Below the pieces are notes generated by a model, which worked only from the letters and a program-made list of their open reading frames with translations, was not told where the DNA came from and searched no databases. Shown here piece by piece: positions 42,996 to 53,256 of a stretch of 64,000 bases of DNA. The position numbers and the translations under genes are program-made. The stretch comes from Argyresthia goedartella. Taxonomy: Eukaryota > Arthropoda > Insecta > Lepidoptera > Argyresthiidae. The DNA is taken from assembly GCA_949825045.1 (NCBI GenBank), contig OX463820.1, positions 12,598,501 through 12,662,500 on the forward strand, in the 5' to 3' direction. Position 1 is the stretch's first letter, and each line of letters starts with the position of its first letter.

Positions 42996-44484
42996 GTTTA
43001 AGAATGTTAACTGACGTGAACTTGAAGTCACAGAAATGGTGAGAATTATTGAGCCATGGGCCTGACAGCTAGCTTTGCATCTGCTAACTACTGAAATGCC
43101 CACCTTGATTAATTTAAAAAGTTAGTCTAAAAGCAAAGAAGAGATTTCCTCTTGTTAGTACTTATTTTTAATTCTATCCAGAGAACTTCGTCAGGCCAAT
43201 CATATTTTATAGCTTAATTCGTCAGACAAAAAACCACGCTATTTGCTCCTCGCCTCCCGCAAAAGAGACTCCGATGATTTACCGCTTGCTTCCCATCTCC
43301 TAATTCCCCCTGACGTTATTACATACCCGAAACTATGATATCAATTTCGGCTTCCAACGTCATGACGCTTATTAGATAACCAGCTTTGCTAAACGCAGGT
43401 AAGCGGTGAATAATATATCGGTCTTAGTGACAGCGCACTAAGCATGCACTTAGTGGGACATGCCGCTAGAATGGAGGCTTACCAGACTACAGTCTAGTCT
43501 GCACTGAAATAAATAACTATAACTCTACTTCTGCAACTGTAGCTTCTGTGCGTTGAAAATGGTAATATGACCTTTTGATAATACTTGGCTAGAATACGAC
43601 CAAAAAGTGAAAAATTCACAACAGCGCGCCATACTTTATATCTAATTTATATACCTAGTTCAATTAGTGTTGATTAGAGGTTTGAAATTTTATTGATTTT
43701 AAGTTTGTTTTGACAAATTTAATGTACTGATAGCTAAGAAACTTAGAAAAATGTTACTGATTGTCCTTCCTTATTATTATTATTGCCGGAGGTGTATGTG
43801 AAATAGTTCTTGCAACCTTCCCACACCCTATTGATAATATGTCCAAGCATCAATGTACCTATATACTCATAATTTCATAACTAAGGAATTGGTTACAAAG
43901 ACGAGCCTATCTCTAACAATAGATCCCTTCCAGAAAACATCTCAGGGCCATATTGCTGGAAAGGGTTGTAATATACTTCCTTGGCAGCCCTAGAACATGC
44001 TCAGAGTAATATCAGGACTACCGGGAGCCGCGTCGTCATCGCGATATTTGTTGTGCTAGGCTCACGAGAGTTGCGAGTATCGAAGCTTGCCTGCCAGTGC
44101 GGTAACCCAGTAACAACATCCGTGCGATTTGCACTTCTAAATGCACCGTTTTATTGATCTACCGAGAGATGGATGCATGCGATTACTGTAAGTCTGCTGT
44201 CTGGCAATGAATTAGAAACGACTTTAACAGTTTTACAGTGAGACAAATATAGATAAATCTTGCCACAAGGGGGCCTAACCAAGGAGTTTGTTGACTGCTG
44301 CACGATCTATAGCCTAAATTAACAAAGGGTAGATCGCATTTTGACCTTTTTATTTTCACGACATTGAATATGACCTTAGTCTATATAACACTAAGAACCC
44401 AATGGCTACCATAGCCTATATTATCTACATCGGTAAATCCACAGACCAGCATTAATGTATATGTAGATGCTATTTCGTAGGTCT
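42996..44484. other. Unassigned stretch with a J fragment
   Basis: No gene was recognised. The minus strand at about 43890-43955 has GGAAGGGATCTATTGTTAGA and TAGGCTCGTCTTTGTAACC, a diverged family-J hairpin segment. Confidence 0.4.
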
Positions 44485-44699
44485 TTTCTGAGGGTTCCGT
44501 ACCCGAAGGGTGCCAAAAGGGACCTTATTACTAAGCCTCCGCTGTCCGTCCATCCGTCCATCTGTCACCAGGCTGTATCTCATGAACCGTATAATAGTTA
44601 GACAGATGAAATTTTCACAGATGATGTATTTCTGTTGCCGCTGTAACAACAAATACTATCTCTCCCTTTCCAGTTTGTATTTGTATTTGTATTATTGTC

Positions 44700-45227
44700 A
44701 CCTCTTAAGAAATTTTCATAAGTTTCACCATTGAGATTGTCTGGAAGAAAGTAAGGCCAAATCAAATGGTTGGAAATGATGCCCATCCACACATTTACAC
44801 TAAATCGTCGTTGTGACCCCTTTACTCTTTTCTTATTTGGATTGCCTAGTTCTTTAGGAGCCCAAAAGTGTGCGTTATGATAATTAATAATCCCGTCCTT
44901 ATCGAATTTGTATTCATCTGTCCACAATATTAATTTTAGGAAATTCGGGTCCTCGATATCTTCATTGAGCATAAATCTGCAGAAGTCCATACGTCTCGCG
45001 GGATCTCCTTCTTCAATTTCATGTACCGGCGTGTAGTGGTATGGATACAGGCCTGCCGTATGAACCGTAAACCACACTTTCCACTGAGTTAGGCCCAGTT
45101 CACGGGCAACAATATTGGTCGAAGTGGTTGGGTCTCTTCTGAACCGTTCTACGATTTCGTTGTCTTGTTCCTCGTCGTCATCAATGACACGTGGTCTTTC
45201 TAAGTCGTTCGTATTGTTACAAGACAT
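44700..45227 (-). pseudogene. Mariner/Tc1-superfamily transposase fragment
   Basis: The minus-strand frame starts with ATG at 45225-45227. It has an N-terminal part ending RDPTTSTNIVARELGLTQWK with LYPYHYTPV, then RRMDFCRFML, LILWTDEYKF (first catalytic Asp), NYHNAHFWAPKE, RRFSVNVWMGI and LPDNLNGETYENFL. The second and third acidic residues are missing because the insertion ends there. The frame is otherwise open over about 175 codons, so truncation is the main defect. It is related to the relic at 14896-15605. Confidence 0.8.
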
Positions 45228-45235
45228 TGTATATA

Positions 45236-45419
45236 TTAGTAGTAGTATTTATAGAATTTTATTGTACGCGCAGGTCTTCCCCCGCTCAACCATCACTTCT
45301 CCTACCATCTTGGTTTGCTGGAAGAAATCTCTTTTGAGAGATAGCTCGCCTTTGTACATGTTTTTTCTATTATAAGTTATCTATATGACTGTGTTGTGTA
45401 GTACAATAAAGAAATTACG
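45236..45419 (+). mobile_element. Family-J 3' tail element
   Basis: It has TTTATTGTACGCGCAGGTC, CCCCCGCTCAACCATCAC, TTGGTTTGCTGGAAGAAATC, the TCTCTTTTGAGAGA hairpin, GCTCGCCTTTGTACATG and GTAGTACAATAAAG. It is the best J copy and forms the 3' end of the 762-bp insertion. Confidence 0.8.
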
Positions 45420-45534
45420 AAATACTAAAACCAGAATAAAATGAATATTTAAGGGGGCTCCCATACAAAAAATATTTCAATAACACATAATAACTTATGA
45501 ATGCACGTAAGGAGTCTTTTACAATACACGAAGA

Positions 45535-47420
45535 AACATAACATAAATATTATAATGGGAGATCTAAACGCAAAGGTGGGGTAAATGGATTAGGGGTAAG
45601 AAATGATCGCGGCAAAGCGCTCATTGAGTTCTGCCAAATGCACGACCTCGTAATCGCAGCCCGATCTAAATTTTATGAGGACAAAGGTTGGAAGAGCTTA
45701 ACATCAAACATGACAGTTTTAACCTACACAAAGAGATCAAAGAGATGGCTGGATTGCGGAAAAGGACTAACCGGAACACATTGGTGGACGATGGTGGTAG
45801 TGTACTATTAGACGTTGAGAGCAAGAAATCTACGTGGAAACTCTATGTTGAAGACATGTTCGCGGATGCAACTAGAGCAAGTACACTTACACCTTGCAAT
45901 GAAACAGGACCTCTTTTATTAAGATGATAGGTAGTAAAAGCTCTAAAAAGAGCCAAAACCGGAAAATCTTCAGGCCCAGAACAAATTCATGTGGAGATTC
46001 TACAACTAATAGAGGAACGCCTTGTGGATGCAGTAACAAATTTCCTCAACCGTATTTACGCAACAACTGGGGTGATGCCGAAAGATTGGTTAATATCAAC
46101 GTTTGTTACCCTCCCGAGGAAACCTCCGGCTAATAAATATACAGAACACCGCACAATAAGCCTCATGAGTCAGGTCTTAAAACTCTTAGAGTTAAATGCG
46201 ATGCACAAATTTCGGACAGCCAGTTTGGGTTTAGATCTGGACTAGGAACTAGAGAGGCCTTGTTCTCGTTGAATGTTCTTGTTCAAAAATGTAGAGACCT
46301 GCAGACTGACGTCATTATATGTTTTGTTGATTACGAAAAGGCCTTTGACCGTGTTAAACACGAGGTACTTATGCGTCGTCTGCAAGAAGTCGGAATTAAT
46401 GGCAGGGATATGAGGATAATACAGAACCTCTACTGGAACCAAACCAGCACGGTGAGAGTGGATGTTGACGAAACCGAACTAATTGCGATTTGTCGTGGAG
46501 TGATGCAGGGGTGCATTCTGTCCCCGCTACTATTTAATCTATATTCCGAAGCAATTATCTCTGAACCACTGGGAGAGAAAGAATGGGGTATTCAGATCAA
46601 TTGGCAGATAGTTAACAACTTGAGGTACGCCGATGATACTGCTCTAGTAGCAACAACACCTGAAGATCTACAGAGTATAGTTCACCATGTCCTTGAGAAC
46701 AGCCAAAAAGCGGGGCCTATCAATGAACCTCGCCAAAACTAAGTTTATGGTGGTTTCCAGAAAAGAAGACTTGAACTGAAAAATCACGGTGGCAGGTACT
46801 ATTTTGGAGAGAGTCACTAAATACAAGTACCTAGGCACATGGGTGACTGAAGCATGGGAGTCCGAAACTGAAGTAAGGGTCCGAATCGAAATTGCTCGTG
46901 CGTCTTTCAACAAAATGAGAAAGGTACTCTGCAACAAAGAAATCAGTCTACACCTCCGAAGTAGGATGCTTCAATGTTACATCTGGCCAGTTGTAATGTA
47001 TGGTTGCGAAGCTTGGACCTTGAAGGAGGCAACCATTAAGAAACTGGACGCCTTTGAAATATGTTGTTACCGAAGAATGCTGAGAATAAGCTGGGTCCAT
47101 AGGGTCACGAATGAAGAAGTTCTACGGCGCGCCAAACGATCCCGAGAACTCACTTTGATCATTAAATAGAAGAAAATAAGTTACTTGGGACATGTGCTTC
47201 GACACGAACGGTACCGACTTCTTCAAGTCATCATGATGGGCAAGGTCGAGGGGAAAAGAGGCGCTGGCAGAAAGAGGAAATCGTGGCTCCGCAAAATCAG
47301 AGAATGGACGGGAGTGGCCAGCGTAGAACAGCTGATGCGCTTGGCAATGAACAAGAAGGAATATGAGGAGCTGACCGCCAACCTCCAGTAGTGGAGAGGC
47401 ACAATAAGAAGAAGAAGAGG
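45535..47420 (+). pseudogene. RTE-like LINE relic (endonuclease tail, RT, C-terminus)
   Basis: The end of the endonuclease is visible (IIMGDLNAKVG, then NDRGKALIEFCQMHDLVIAA). The RT follows with AKTGKSSGPEQIHVEIL, motif A FVDYEKAFDRVKHEVLMRRL, motif B GVMQGCILSPLLFNLY, motif C LRYADDTALVA and YKYLGTWVT. The C-terminus has MLQCYIWPVVMYGCEAWTL, RRMLRISWVHRVTNEEVLRR, YLGHVLRHERY, and GKRGAGRKRKSWL, ending with ANLQ. An internal deletion joins the endonuclease to the pre-RT segment near 45680. Several frameshifts and stops (about 45927, 46243, 46742, 47169) make it a pseudogene. GAAGAAG repeats form the tail. Clade assignment is by eye. Confidence 0.85.
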
Positions 47421-48619
47421 AGGTTTTTGTGTGAAGTTTTTTTTAAATACATTGCTTTATCTTATCTCCTTACCAAATTCAAGGAGCAAAATTCCATCTT
47501 TCAATTGGTCCTTCAAGTTAGATACATCGATTGTGGACCAAATAAACAAAAAATGACATGTAACATAATGTTCGGGAGTGTTACGTTTGCGAGAAATTAG
47601 GTTTATTAAAACATAACTTGTGGAACTGCCAGTCTTATCCATCAATTCCCTCTCAAATGTGTTACTTAAGGACGATTATTGATACAAGAACCTCCTATTG
47701 ATCTATCTTAGTTTTAATGTACAATTTATGTCAATTTCATCTTGAGAAACATTCTAAGAGATATAATAGATATGTATATTTTGTAATAATGCCTCGAAAC
47801 ATTTTTTGAAGTTGGCTCAGCATATTAAAACTTGAACAAATCAATAGAAAGCCCTTTCACCAACAAATCACGTCATAAATAAAATTGTCCTAAAGTATCT
47901 CATATGCGAGGCATTTGATGGGAAAGAGTGGCAAAAGTAGTTTTCTTTGAAACCTTATTTCTTGCAAACGTGACCCTATAGGATATTGTCATACATGGCA
48001 TTTTTTGTTAGTTTGATGGTCTTGAGTCGATGAAAGTAGATTTCAATGTGCGCCATTAGCTTGAAGAAAGAAATTAAAGTTTGAAATTTTCTCCCTCATA
48101 TTCGGAGGTTCTAATTTCAAAATATATAACTTCAAAAGATATAAAAATTTCTAAGCATATTTTAAAAGGTTTGCAAGCGAAAACCTCACCTGTCTTAAAA
48201 AAATACAATCAAAAAACCTTGTTTAAAAGGAGGAGAAATATTCTAGCACTTAAAAGGTCTGTAAAAACAAAGTCTCAAATCTTAGGACATAGTTTTGTTA
48301 GATAACTTAAACGGTTCAGTACAATTATTGTAAATTTACCGCCAGACACTTCGCAGCTTCTTGATTATTATTTTAATCGTAAATAATTTTTCAGTACAAC
48401 TGATTTCAGATATTTCCCTTAATATACTCTTCGTGAGCCATGTGCAAAATTTCATGTTTTCAGGACATCTTGATTACTTTCAGCGACTAAATATGAGAAG
48501 TGAGCGGTAAAGATAAATGGTATACTGAAACTAATCATAAATTAATGAAAAATAAATCTTTTTTATTTAAAATTGCAATTATTACCAATTAGCTGAAAAA
48601 TTCTGGGTTCTTTCGTCAA
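47421..48619. other. Unassigned 1.2-kb stretch
   Basis: A lysine-rich 74-codon frame at 48081-48305 has no recognisable domain. No recurring repeat was found. Confidence 0.4.
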
Positions 48620-48735
48620 AAATAATAAAATATCGACAACAACGAACTGTAAGACTTCGGCTTACACAAGTTCAGCCTAAATGGTTCTCAATGGTCTGTA
48701 CAGACTTCCCTTGAAGGTTTGCATCGATCCTACAA
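48620..48735 (+). mobile_element. Single arm of foldback element L
   Basis: AAATATCGACAACAACG, CTGTAAGACTTCGGCTTACA and AGCCTAAATGGTTCTCAATG match the right arm of the 1848-2879 element in the same orientation. No partner arm was seen nearby, so it is solo or truncated. Confidence 0.6.
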
Positions 48736-48827
48736 ACATATTGAATAGTGTATTTTGAATCCAATCTTATTCTGGACCCTCTCTTGTCTGAATACTTTAA
48801 TTTCATATGATGTATTTGTATGATGTA

Positions 48828-49042
48828 TTGCAGATAACTGTATTTTTTACAGTTATCTATAACGAAAATCTATTCCTCGGAGATAACTAATTACCTCCCA
48901 CGAATAGATTTTCTTCGCAGATAACTGTTAAAAATACAGTTATCTGCGAGGCAAACTAATCCTTGGAGATAACTAGCTATCTCTGAGGAAAAAAAACTTC
49001 ATAGATAACCAGTTACCTGACCATAGTTATCTCCAAGGAACA
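48828..49042. repeat. Cluster of inverted GATAACT motifs
   Basis: About eight GATAACT/AGTTATC motifs lie in 215 bp in nested inverted pairs: AGATAACTG...CAGTTATCT at 48831-48859, GCAGATAACTG...CAGTTATCTGC at 48917-48949, and AGATAACTAGCTATCT at 48967-48982. AAAATCTATTC pairs with GAATAGATTTTC around them. The whole segment can fold into a multi-stem structure. No ORF. Confidence 0.75.
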
Positions 49043-49496
49043 AGGGCTTTTATCATATCGCTATGTACACAATATGGTTTCGTCGTGAGTTACGAATTTC
49101 ATTAAACAGGTCAATGTACTGTAATAATAATGTCGTAAGTACTTAAACATCCCGACAGTGATCGATTGCTGAGAAGATTTTAGCTTAAGTAAACGTTTCT
49201 TTTCTCTTCTAGAAAAATTAGTAGGAAAAACAATATACCTGCATGTCAGCGCAAGACGGATCGAATTCACTGTAATCGCAGAAAAACATTCATTCCCTCC
49301 ATGTTTTCCATGATCCCCTTACCTTCAGATTTATCGTTCCAAGATTGGATAGGCCTACAGACCATTACTGTAGATTCGACGCCGAAAATTCTACTCCTAC
49401 TTGGCATGTCATATGTTGGTGTCCGTGGTGCACCTAACGAACCGCTCAGCAGCTTTTGATCTAGTTACAGTTCTAAGTCACTAAGTAAGACGTTTT

Positions 49497-50146
49497 TAGG
49501 GTTCCGTACCCGAAGGGTGCCAAACCTACCCTATTACTAAGCCTCCGCTGTCCGTCTGTCCGTCTGTCCGTCTATCACCGGGCTCTACCGGATCAACCAA
49601 AATAGGAAGAGAGGTGAAATTTTCACAGTGGGTGTATTTCTCATGCCGCTTTAACAAAAAATAATGAAACATACCGGGTTTTAAGAAATAAAGGAAGTTC
49701 CCATACAAGAAATTATTGGTATGGCCATTTCTTAGCCATTTTGATTTATCTCCCGATATTATCGAAAAAGATCTTTAATTGCAGGTATTGAGTTTTGTGA
49801 TTAGTTATTTGTCTTATACGATAAAAAATTGCTCATTCGAATAATAATAAATAAAATTGAGTTTTTTATCATATTTGATTTTATTTCTGTAAATAAGTTA
49901 TTCAATTTCTATCCACTTCCAGTTTCAATCAGCAAAGAGTTTCGTTAACCTGATTACATAGTTCAATACTTACTACATTATGTATCTATACCTTGAATGT
50001 AGTCCCCCAGTCCTACCTAGTATTTAATATTATATTGTTTAAAAATTAGAAAGGTATACTCGTGCAAAAGACTTTCGACGTGTACAATGGTATAAAACCC
50101 TTCGTGTGCGGATCCGACGTCCTACTTGCACTTGACCGGTTTTATT
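49497..50146 (+). mobile_element. Family-I element, diverged
   Basis: GGGTTCCGTACCCGAAGGGT, a GTCC/GTCT tract, TTTTCACAGTGGGTGT and TGCCGCTTTAACAA mark the 5' part. Near 50090-50146 the 3' part, ACCCTTCGTGTGCGGATCCG and CTTGCACTTGACCGGTTTT, is recognisable. The middle is poorly conserved and the right inverted terminus is eroded. Confidence 0.7.
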
Positions 50147-50344
50147 TTGATATAAAAAATGAGACGGTTAGTTCGCGTACAGATTGGGGTGGCTACGGTA
50201 GCGTCTACTTCTATGTATAATCTGTGGATAAACCCTCAGACTCATTATATTGAAGTATATTAAAAACCACGCCTTTTCCGTGACGAGTGGCAGAGATGGT
50301 GTCTACAGACCTCACAGGGACGAAAAAGACATTGCATATTGAGC

Positions 50345-51140
50345 TACTTCTTATTCCTGGGTATTACATAGCATTGTTTGCTGATGATACTTCATTGGTT
50401 TCAAATTGGAAAACAAAAAGAAGATTTTGTTGATCATAATAATGTATTGTCATTAACCTTGAATTGGTGCACAGCTAATAATATATTGTTGTACGCAGGT
50501 AAAACCAAGTGTATCAAATTCTCACTTCCAAATGTCAGGCAATGTGGCTCAAGCAGGAATAATTACCAAAGTGAAAAACTGTTCGAGTCAAATAAAATGA
50601 ACTTTATGTGATTGTACACAAGAGTCACTGACAGTTCGATTCGCATACTTTTTCGATACGTAATTATTCCTGCTTCCTACACAGTTTATTGTTAGACATC
50701 AAAACGTTAGGATTAGCAAATGATACCAACTTTCTCGGAATCTCCATTGACAGCAAATTGCAGTGCACATAGATAAATTTGCTGGTAGATTAAGTTCTGC
50801 GGCTTACTCTGTCAGGACCATCAGGCAAAACACGGATGCTAGGTCAGCCTATTTTTTGTTATTTTGTTCACCGTATCATATCCTTTAGTATCGTGTTGTG
50901 GGGGAAAGCAGCGGATATTCAAACTATTTTTTTTTTTACTTTTTATATTACAGAAAAGAGCCATTGAGCAATTTAAAGAAATTGACTTAATAACTTTAGG
51001 TAGTCAAATTATTTTCGTAAATATAATATATATGTACGCAAAAAACTTACAAGACTTTCCAAAATTAGCGATAACTGTAATGTTAACCTAAGAAATAATC
51101 ACAGTCTAGTTGCGCCCCGGTTTAGACTCGCGTAAGTGGG
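50345..51140 (+). pseudogene. LINE-A RT relic
   Basis: Recognisable pieces are LFADDTSLV-like sequence near 50365-50400, LTLNWCTANNILLYAGKTKC, IKFSLPNVRQ, then after a small MITE TFLGISIDSKLQC, LAGRLSSAAYSVRTIRQNTD and QKRAIEQFKEIDLITLGSQ. Frames are broken repeatedly and the segment between QKRA and the KEID motif is deleted. It lacks the 3' UTR. Confidence 0.75.
50551..50675. mobile_element. 125-bp MITE with 16-bp perfect inverted ends
   Basis: AAGCAGGAATAATTAC at 50551-50566 is exactly inverted at 50660-50675. It interrupts a LINE-A RT relic between NVRQ and the following LLLDIKTL-like segment, where other LINE-A copies are continuous. No certain target duplication was identified. Confidence 0.8.
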
Positions 51141-51164
51141 ATAGGATTTGAAAAAAAAAGCAGT

Positions 51165-51250
51165 TCTTTTTTCAAATACCACTATTTTTTCTTTTAAGAA
51201 ACGTATTAAAGAGCACTACCTCTCTCTTTTGTAAAAGTTATTGTATGTAT
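51165..51250 (+). pseudogene. LINE C-terminal scrap
   Basis: A short frame reads KKRIKEHYLSLL and then a stop, followed by AAAGTTATTGTATGTATTTA. It resembles the end of the 26190-26345 fragment (FKNRLKGHFLSLS). It lies directly upstream of LINE-B. Confidence 0.4.
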
Positions 51251-51699
51251 TTATATGTAAAGTGTATTAAAGTGTACTTCGGTACTTATTTAGTAGTTAA
51301 TGACTTTATTTGATATATTGATTTCACTACGTCCCTAGAAAAATTTATATTTTAATATGATTTAGTGTAATTCTGAGCCCAATTTAGTGTTATTTTAGGA
51401 TTATAGTGTAATGTTAAGTATTTCTATTGTTTGCAGTGTGTTTTAGTGACGTTTACTAGTGTCTCGAAACATGTTAAATTTGTGAACGTTGCAGGTTATA
51501 AATTTAAAAGTATTTGTTATTTCCGTACACTTTCGGCGCTTTTTGTTACCTTATTGTTAAATTATTATATTTAACAACGTTTAAAATATATTTCATAGCA
51601 ATTAGTGATGTGCAAACGCTGAAAAACGTTACTATTCCACGTAAGTAATTTCGCATTGTTTTGGTGTGCAATTCCTTGATTCTTATCTCAACTGTAACC

Positions 51700-53256
51700 A
51701 TGATGACCCGCAGAGCTGCTGCTGTCGCCTCCCGACAGCAGGAAAATGACAAGCTCAAAGTTACCTTACTAGAATTAAAAAAATCAAAGGAAATGGTCAC
51801 CGAATTACTCTGTGAAAGGGAGGAAAATGAGAAAGAGCTATTATCAGTACTTGAAAGTAGAGATAAGCTAAAGAAACAATTATGTGTATTAGAACAAGAA
51901 TGTAGTGATGTAATTGTTGAGCGGGACAAGCTGCAGGTCACCGTAGATAGCTTCACTGTATGTAGTGCAGAGTACGAGCAAGCCCTGAAATCGATTGATT
52001 CCCTGGAGAAAGCATTGTTCGATGCCCATGAACAAATACATGCACTCCAGGAGGAGAAGGAAAACACCGCAGCGTTGCAGACCCAGAGCCTCTACAGTGA
52101 AGTCGTAGGGATCAGCCCGCAGCTGGTTACTGTTGCAACTGGAAGCCTTGATGATGTCATTGATTTAACTAATGACACATTGCCCACATCAAGGTTATTA
52201 AGTTGCAGCAATAACAAACTAGGTAAAATAAATAGGTATATACGGAAAACTCAGAAATTAATAAAACATAATAAATTGTGTACTAAAAACTTAAAAGTAA
52301 GCAAGAAAAATGTAAACTTATTACATGATTTGAATATGTGTGTATTAGAATTAGAAAGTACTAAGTTGATGTATGAAACTGACACACAAAACTTACATTT
52401 GAAAATCCAAAGCTTGGAGGATTCATTGAGATCACTAAACAGTGCATATTTGAACTCTGAGAAAGTTATAAATGAATACTCATTGGCTATGGATGATTTA
52501 ATTCAAGAAATGAACCATTATTGTGAGCGGTTTGAGTCGCTGACCAACAACCATACTTGTCGCTGTGAGCAGAAAGGTGGTTGTTTGACAGCGGGCAACT
52601 CTCCGGGCTTGTGTGACAGTTTACCAACACAAGGTGTTACTGATAATAGTTCTGCCAAGTCTGATATGACCACAACACCTGATATTATAATGTACTGTGA
52701 TGAGATTGGAAGTGGCATGGGCTCAGCACTCCACTCATACTCTAAGGGACATAGTGTTATTAGTAATTGCTCACCGTTTAGCACTGTAGATAATATTATA
52801 AATCAAATTTTGAATGACAGCACTATCACAGCCAGTGCCACACTGATAATTTTCATGGGCAATAGGGGAGATGTGAACAAAAATAATTTAATAAAATTTT
52901 ATGAAACATTGAATGGTCTTAGTGTGAAAAAAATTATATTGTTCACATTTCCCTACTGCAACCAATTGACACAAAATGAAAATGTATATAGACATAATAT
53001 GAATATAACTATGTACAATTTATGTACATATAATAATAAGTTTGATATTATTGACACTAACAATTATGTTAGTAATTATTTTACTATGACTAAAGGTACA
53101 TTTTACCTTTCAAATTATTGTAAACGACAAATAGCTATGTCACTATTATATTTATATGACATTACAGCCAAAAATTTGGCTTCTAACTCTGCTTTTACTG
53201 AGCAGCCTAATATGAATCTGGTATCAGACCAGAATAACAGGATGCATTTAAATTAG
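51700..53256 (+). CDS. LINE-B ORF1 protein (coiled coil, SGNH-like C-terminus)
   Basis: 518 residues from the ATG at 51700 (context ACCATGATGA; a second ATG follows at once). Residues about 12-100 are heptad-rich and charged (LELKKSKEMVTELLCEREEN...), a probable coiled coil. About 190-285 form a second helical stretch. A Cys cluster (CRCEQKGGC) lies near 300. From about 340 the pattern IIMYCDEIGSGMGSAL, TLIIFMGNRGD and KKIILFTFPYC resembles the SGNH/esterase-like domain reported in some CR1-group ORF1 proteins, but the usual Gly-Asp-Ser is replaced by Cys-Asp-Glu-Ile, so it is probably non-catalytic (inference). Role: RNA binding/chaperone in the LINE particle. The frame is intact and ends in a possible frameshift site. 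Confidence 0.8.
   Translation: MMTRRAAAVASRQQENDKLKVTLLELKKSKEMVTELLCEREENEKELLSVLESRDKLKKQLCVLEQECSDVIVERDKLQVTVDSFTVCSAEYEQALKSIDSLEKALFDAHEQIHALQEEKENTAALQTQSLYSEVVGISPQLVTVATGSLDDVIDLTNDTLPTSRLLSCSNNKLGKINRYIRKTQKLIKHNKLCTKNLKVSKKNVNLLHDLNMCVLELESTKLMYETDTQNLHLKIQSLEDSLRSLNSAYLNSEKVINEYSLAMDDLIQEMNHYCERFESLTNNHTCRCEQKGGCLTAGNSPGLCDSLPTQGVTDNSSAKSDMTTTPDIIMYCDEIGSGMGSALHSYSKGHSVISNCSPFSTVDNIINQILNDSTITASATLIIFMGNRGDVNKNNLIKFYETLNGLSVKKIILFTFPYCNQLTQNENVYRHNMNITMYNLCTYNNKFDIIDTNNYVSNYFTMTKGTFYLSNYCKRQIAMSLLYLYDITAKNLASNSAFTEQPNMNLVSDQNNRMHLN
53247..53256 (+). promoter_or_regulatory. Candidate -1 frameshift site U UUA AAU
   Basis: In the ORF1 frame the last codons are CAT TTA AAT TAG. The heptamer T TTA AAT (53247-53253) fits X XXY YYZ, and slipping back one base continues into the ORF2 frame with no stop. 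ORF2 has been open since 53238 and has no ATG before 53475, which is already past the endonuclease Asn and Glu motifs. A weak stem (CCAG..CTGG) lies about 24 bases downstream. No pseudoknot is obvious. Confidence 0.5.

Larger units (their letters stand above)
44658..45419 (+). mobile_element. 762-bp chimeric insertion with 7-bp target duplication
   Basis: AAATACT at 44651-44657 and 45420-45426 bounds the insertion, and the uninterrupted family-I sequence confirms the empty site. The insert contains an antisense transposase fragment (44700-45227) and, in sense orientation at its right end, a complete family-J tail with AATAAAG. That layout fits one retrotransposition event of a chimeric transcript ending in J, although a stepwise history is possible. 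Confidence 0.8.
44485..45510 (+). mobile_element. Family-I element interrupted by an insertion
   Basis: The 5' part (GGGTTCCGTACCCGAAGGGT, GTCC-rich tract, TTTTCACAGATGATG, TTGCCGCTGTAACAAC) runs to 44657. It resumes at 45420 with AAATACTAAAACCAG, AATATTTAAGGGGGCTCCCA and CTTATGAATGCAC. The 5.5-kb copy is uninterrupted here. The terminal GGTACGGAACC part is absent. Confidence 0.85.

Noticed and set aside
52518..52784. Minus-strand frames opposite LINE-B ORF1 and ORF2
   Set aside because: They are shadows of the well-supported sense ORFs.
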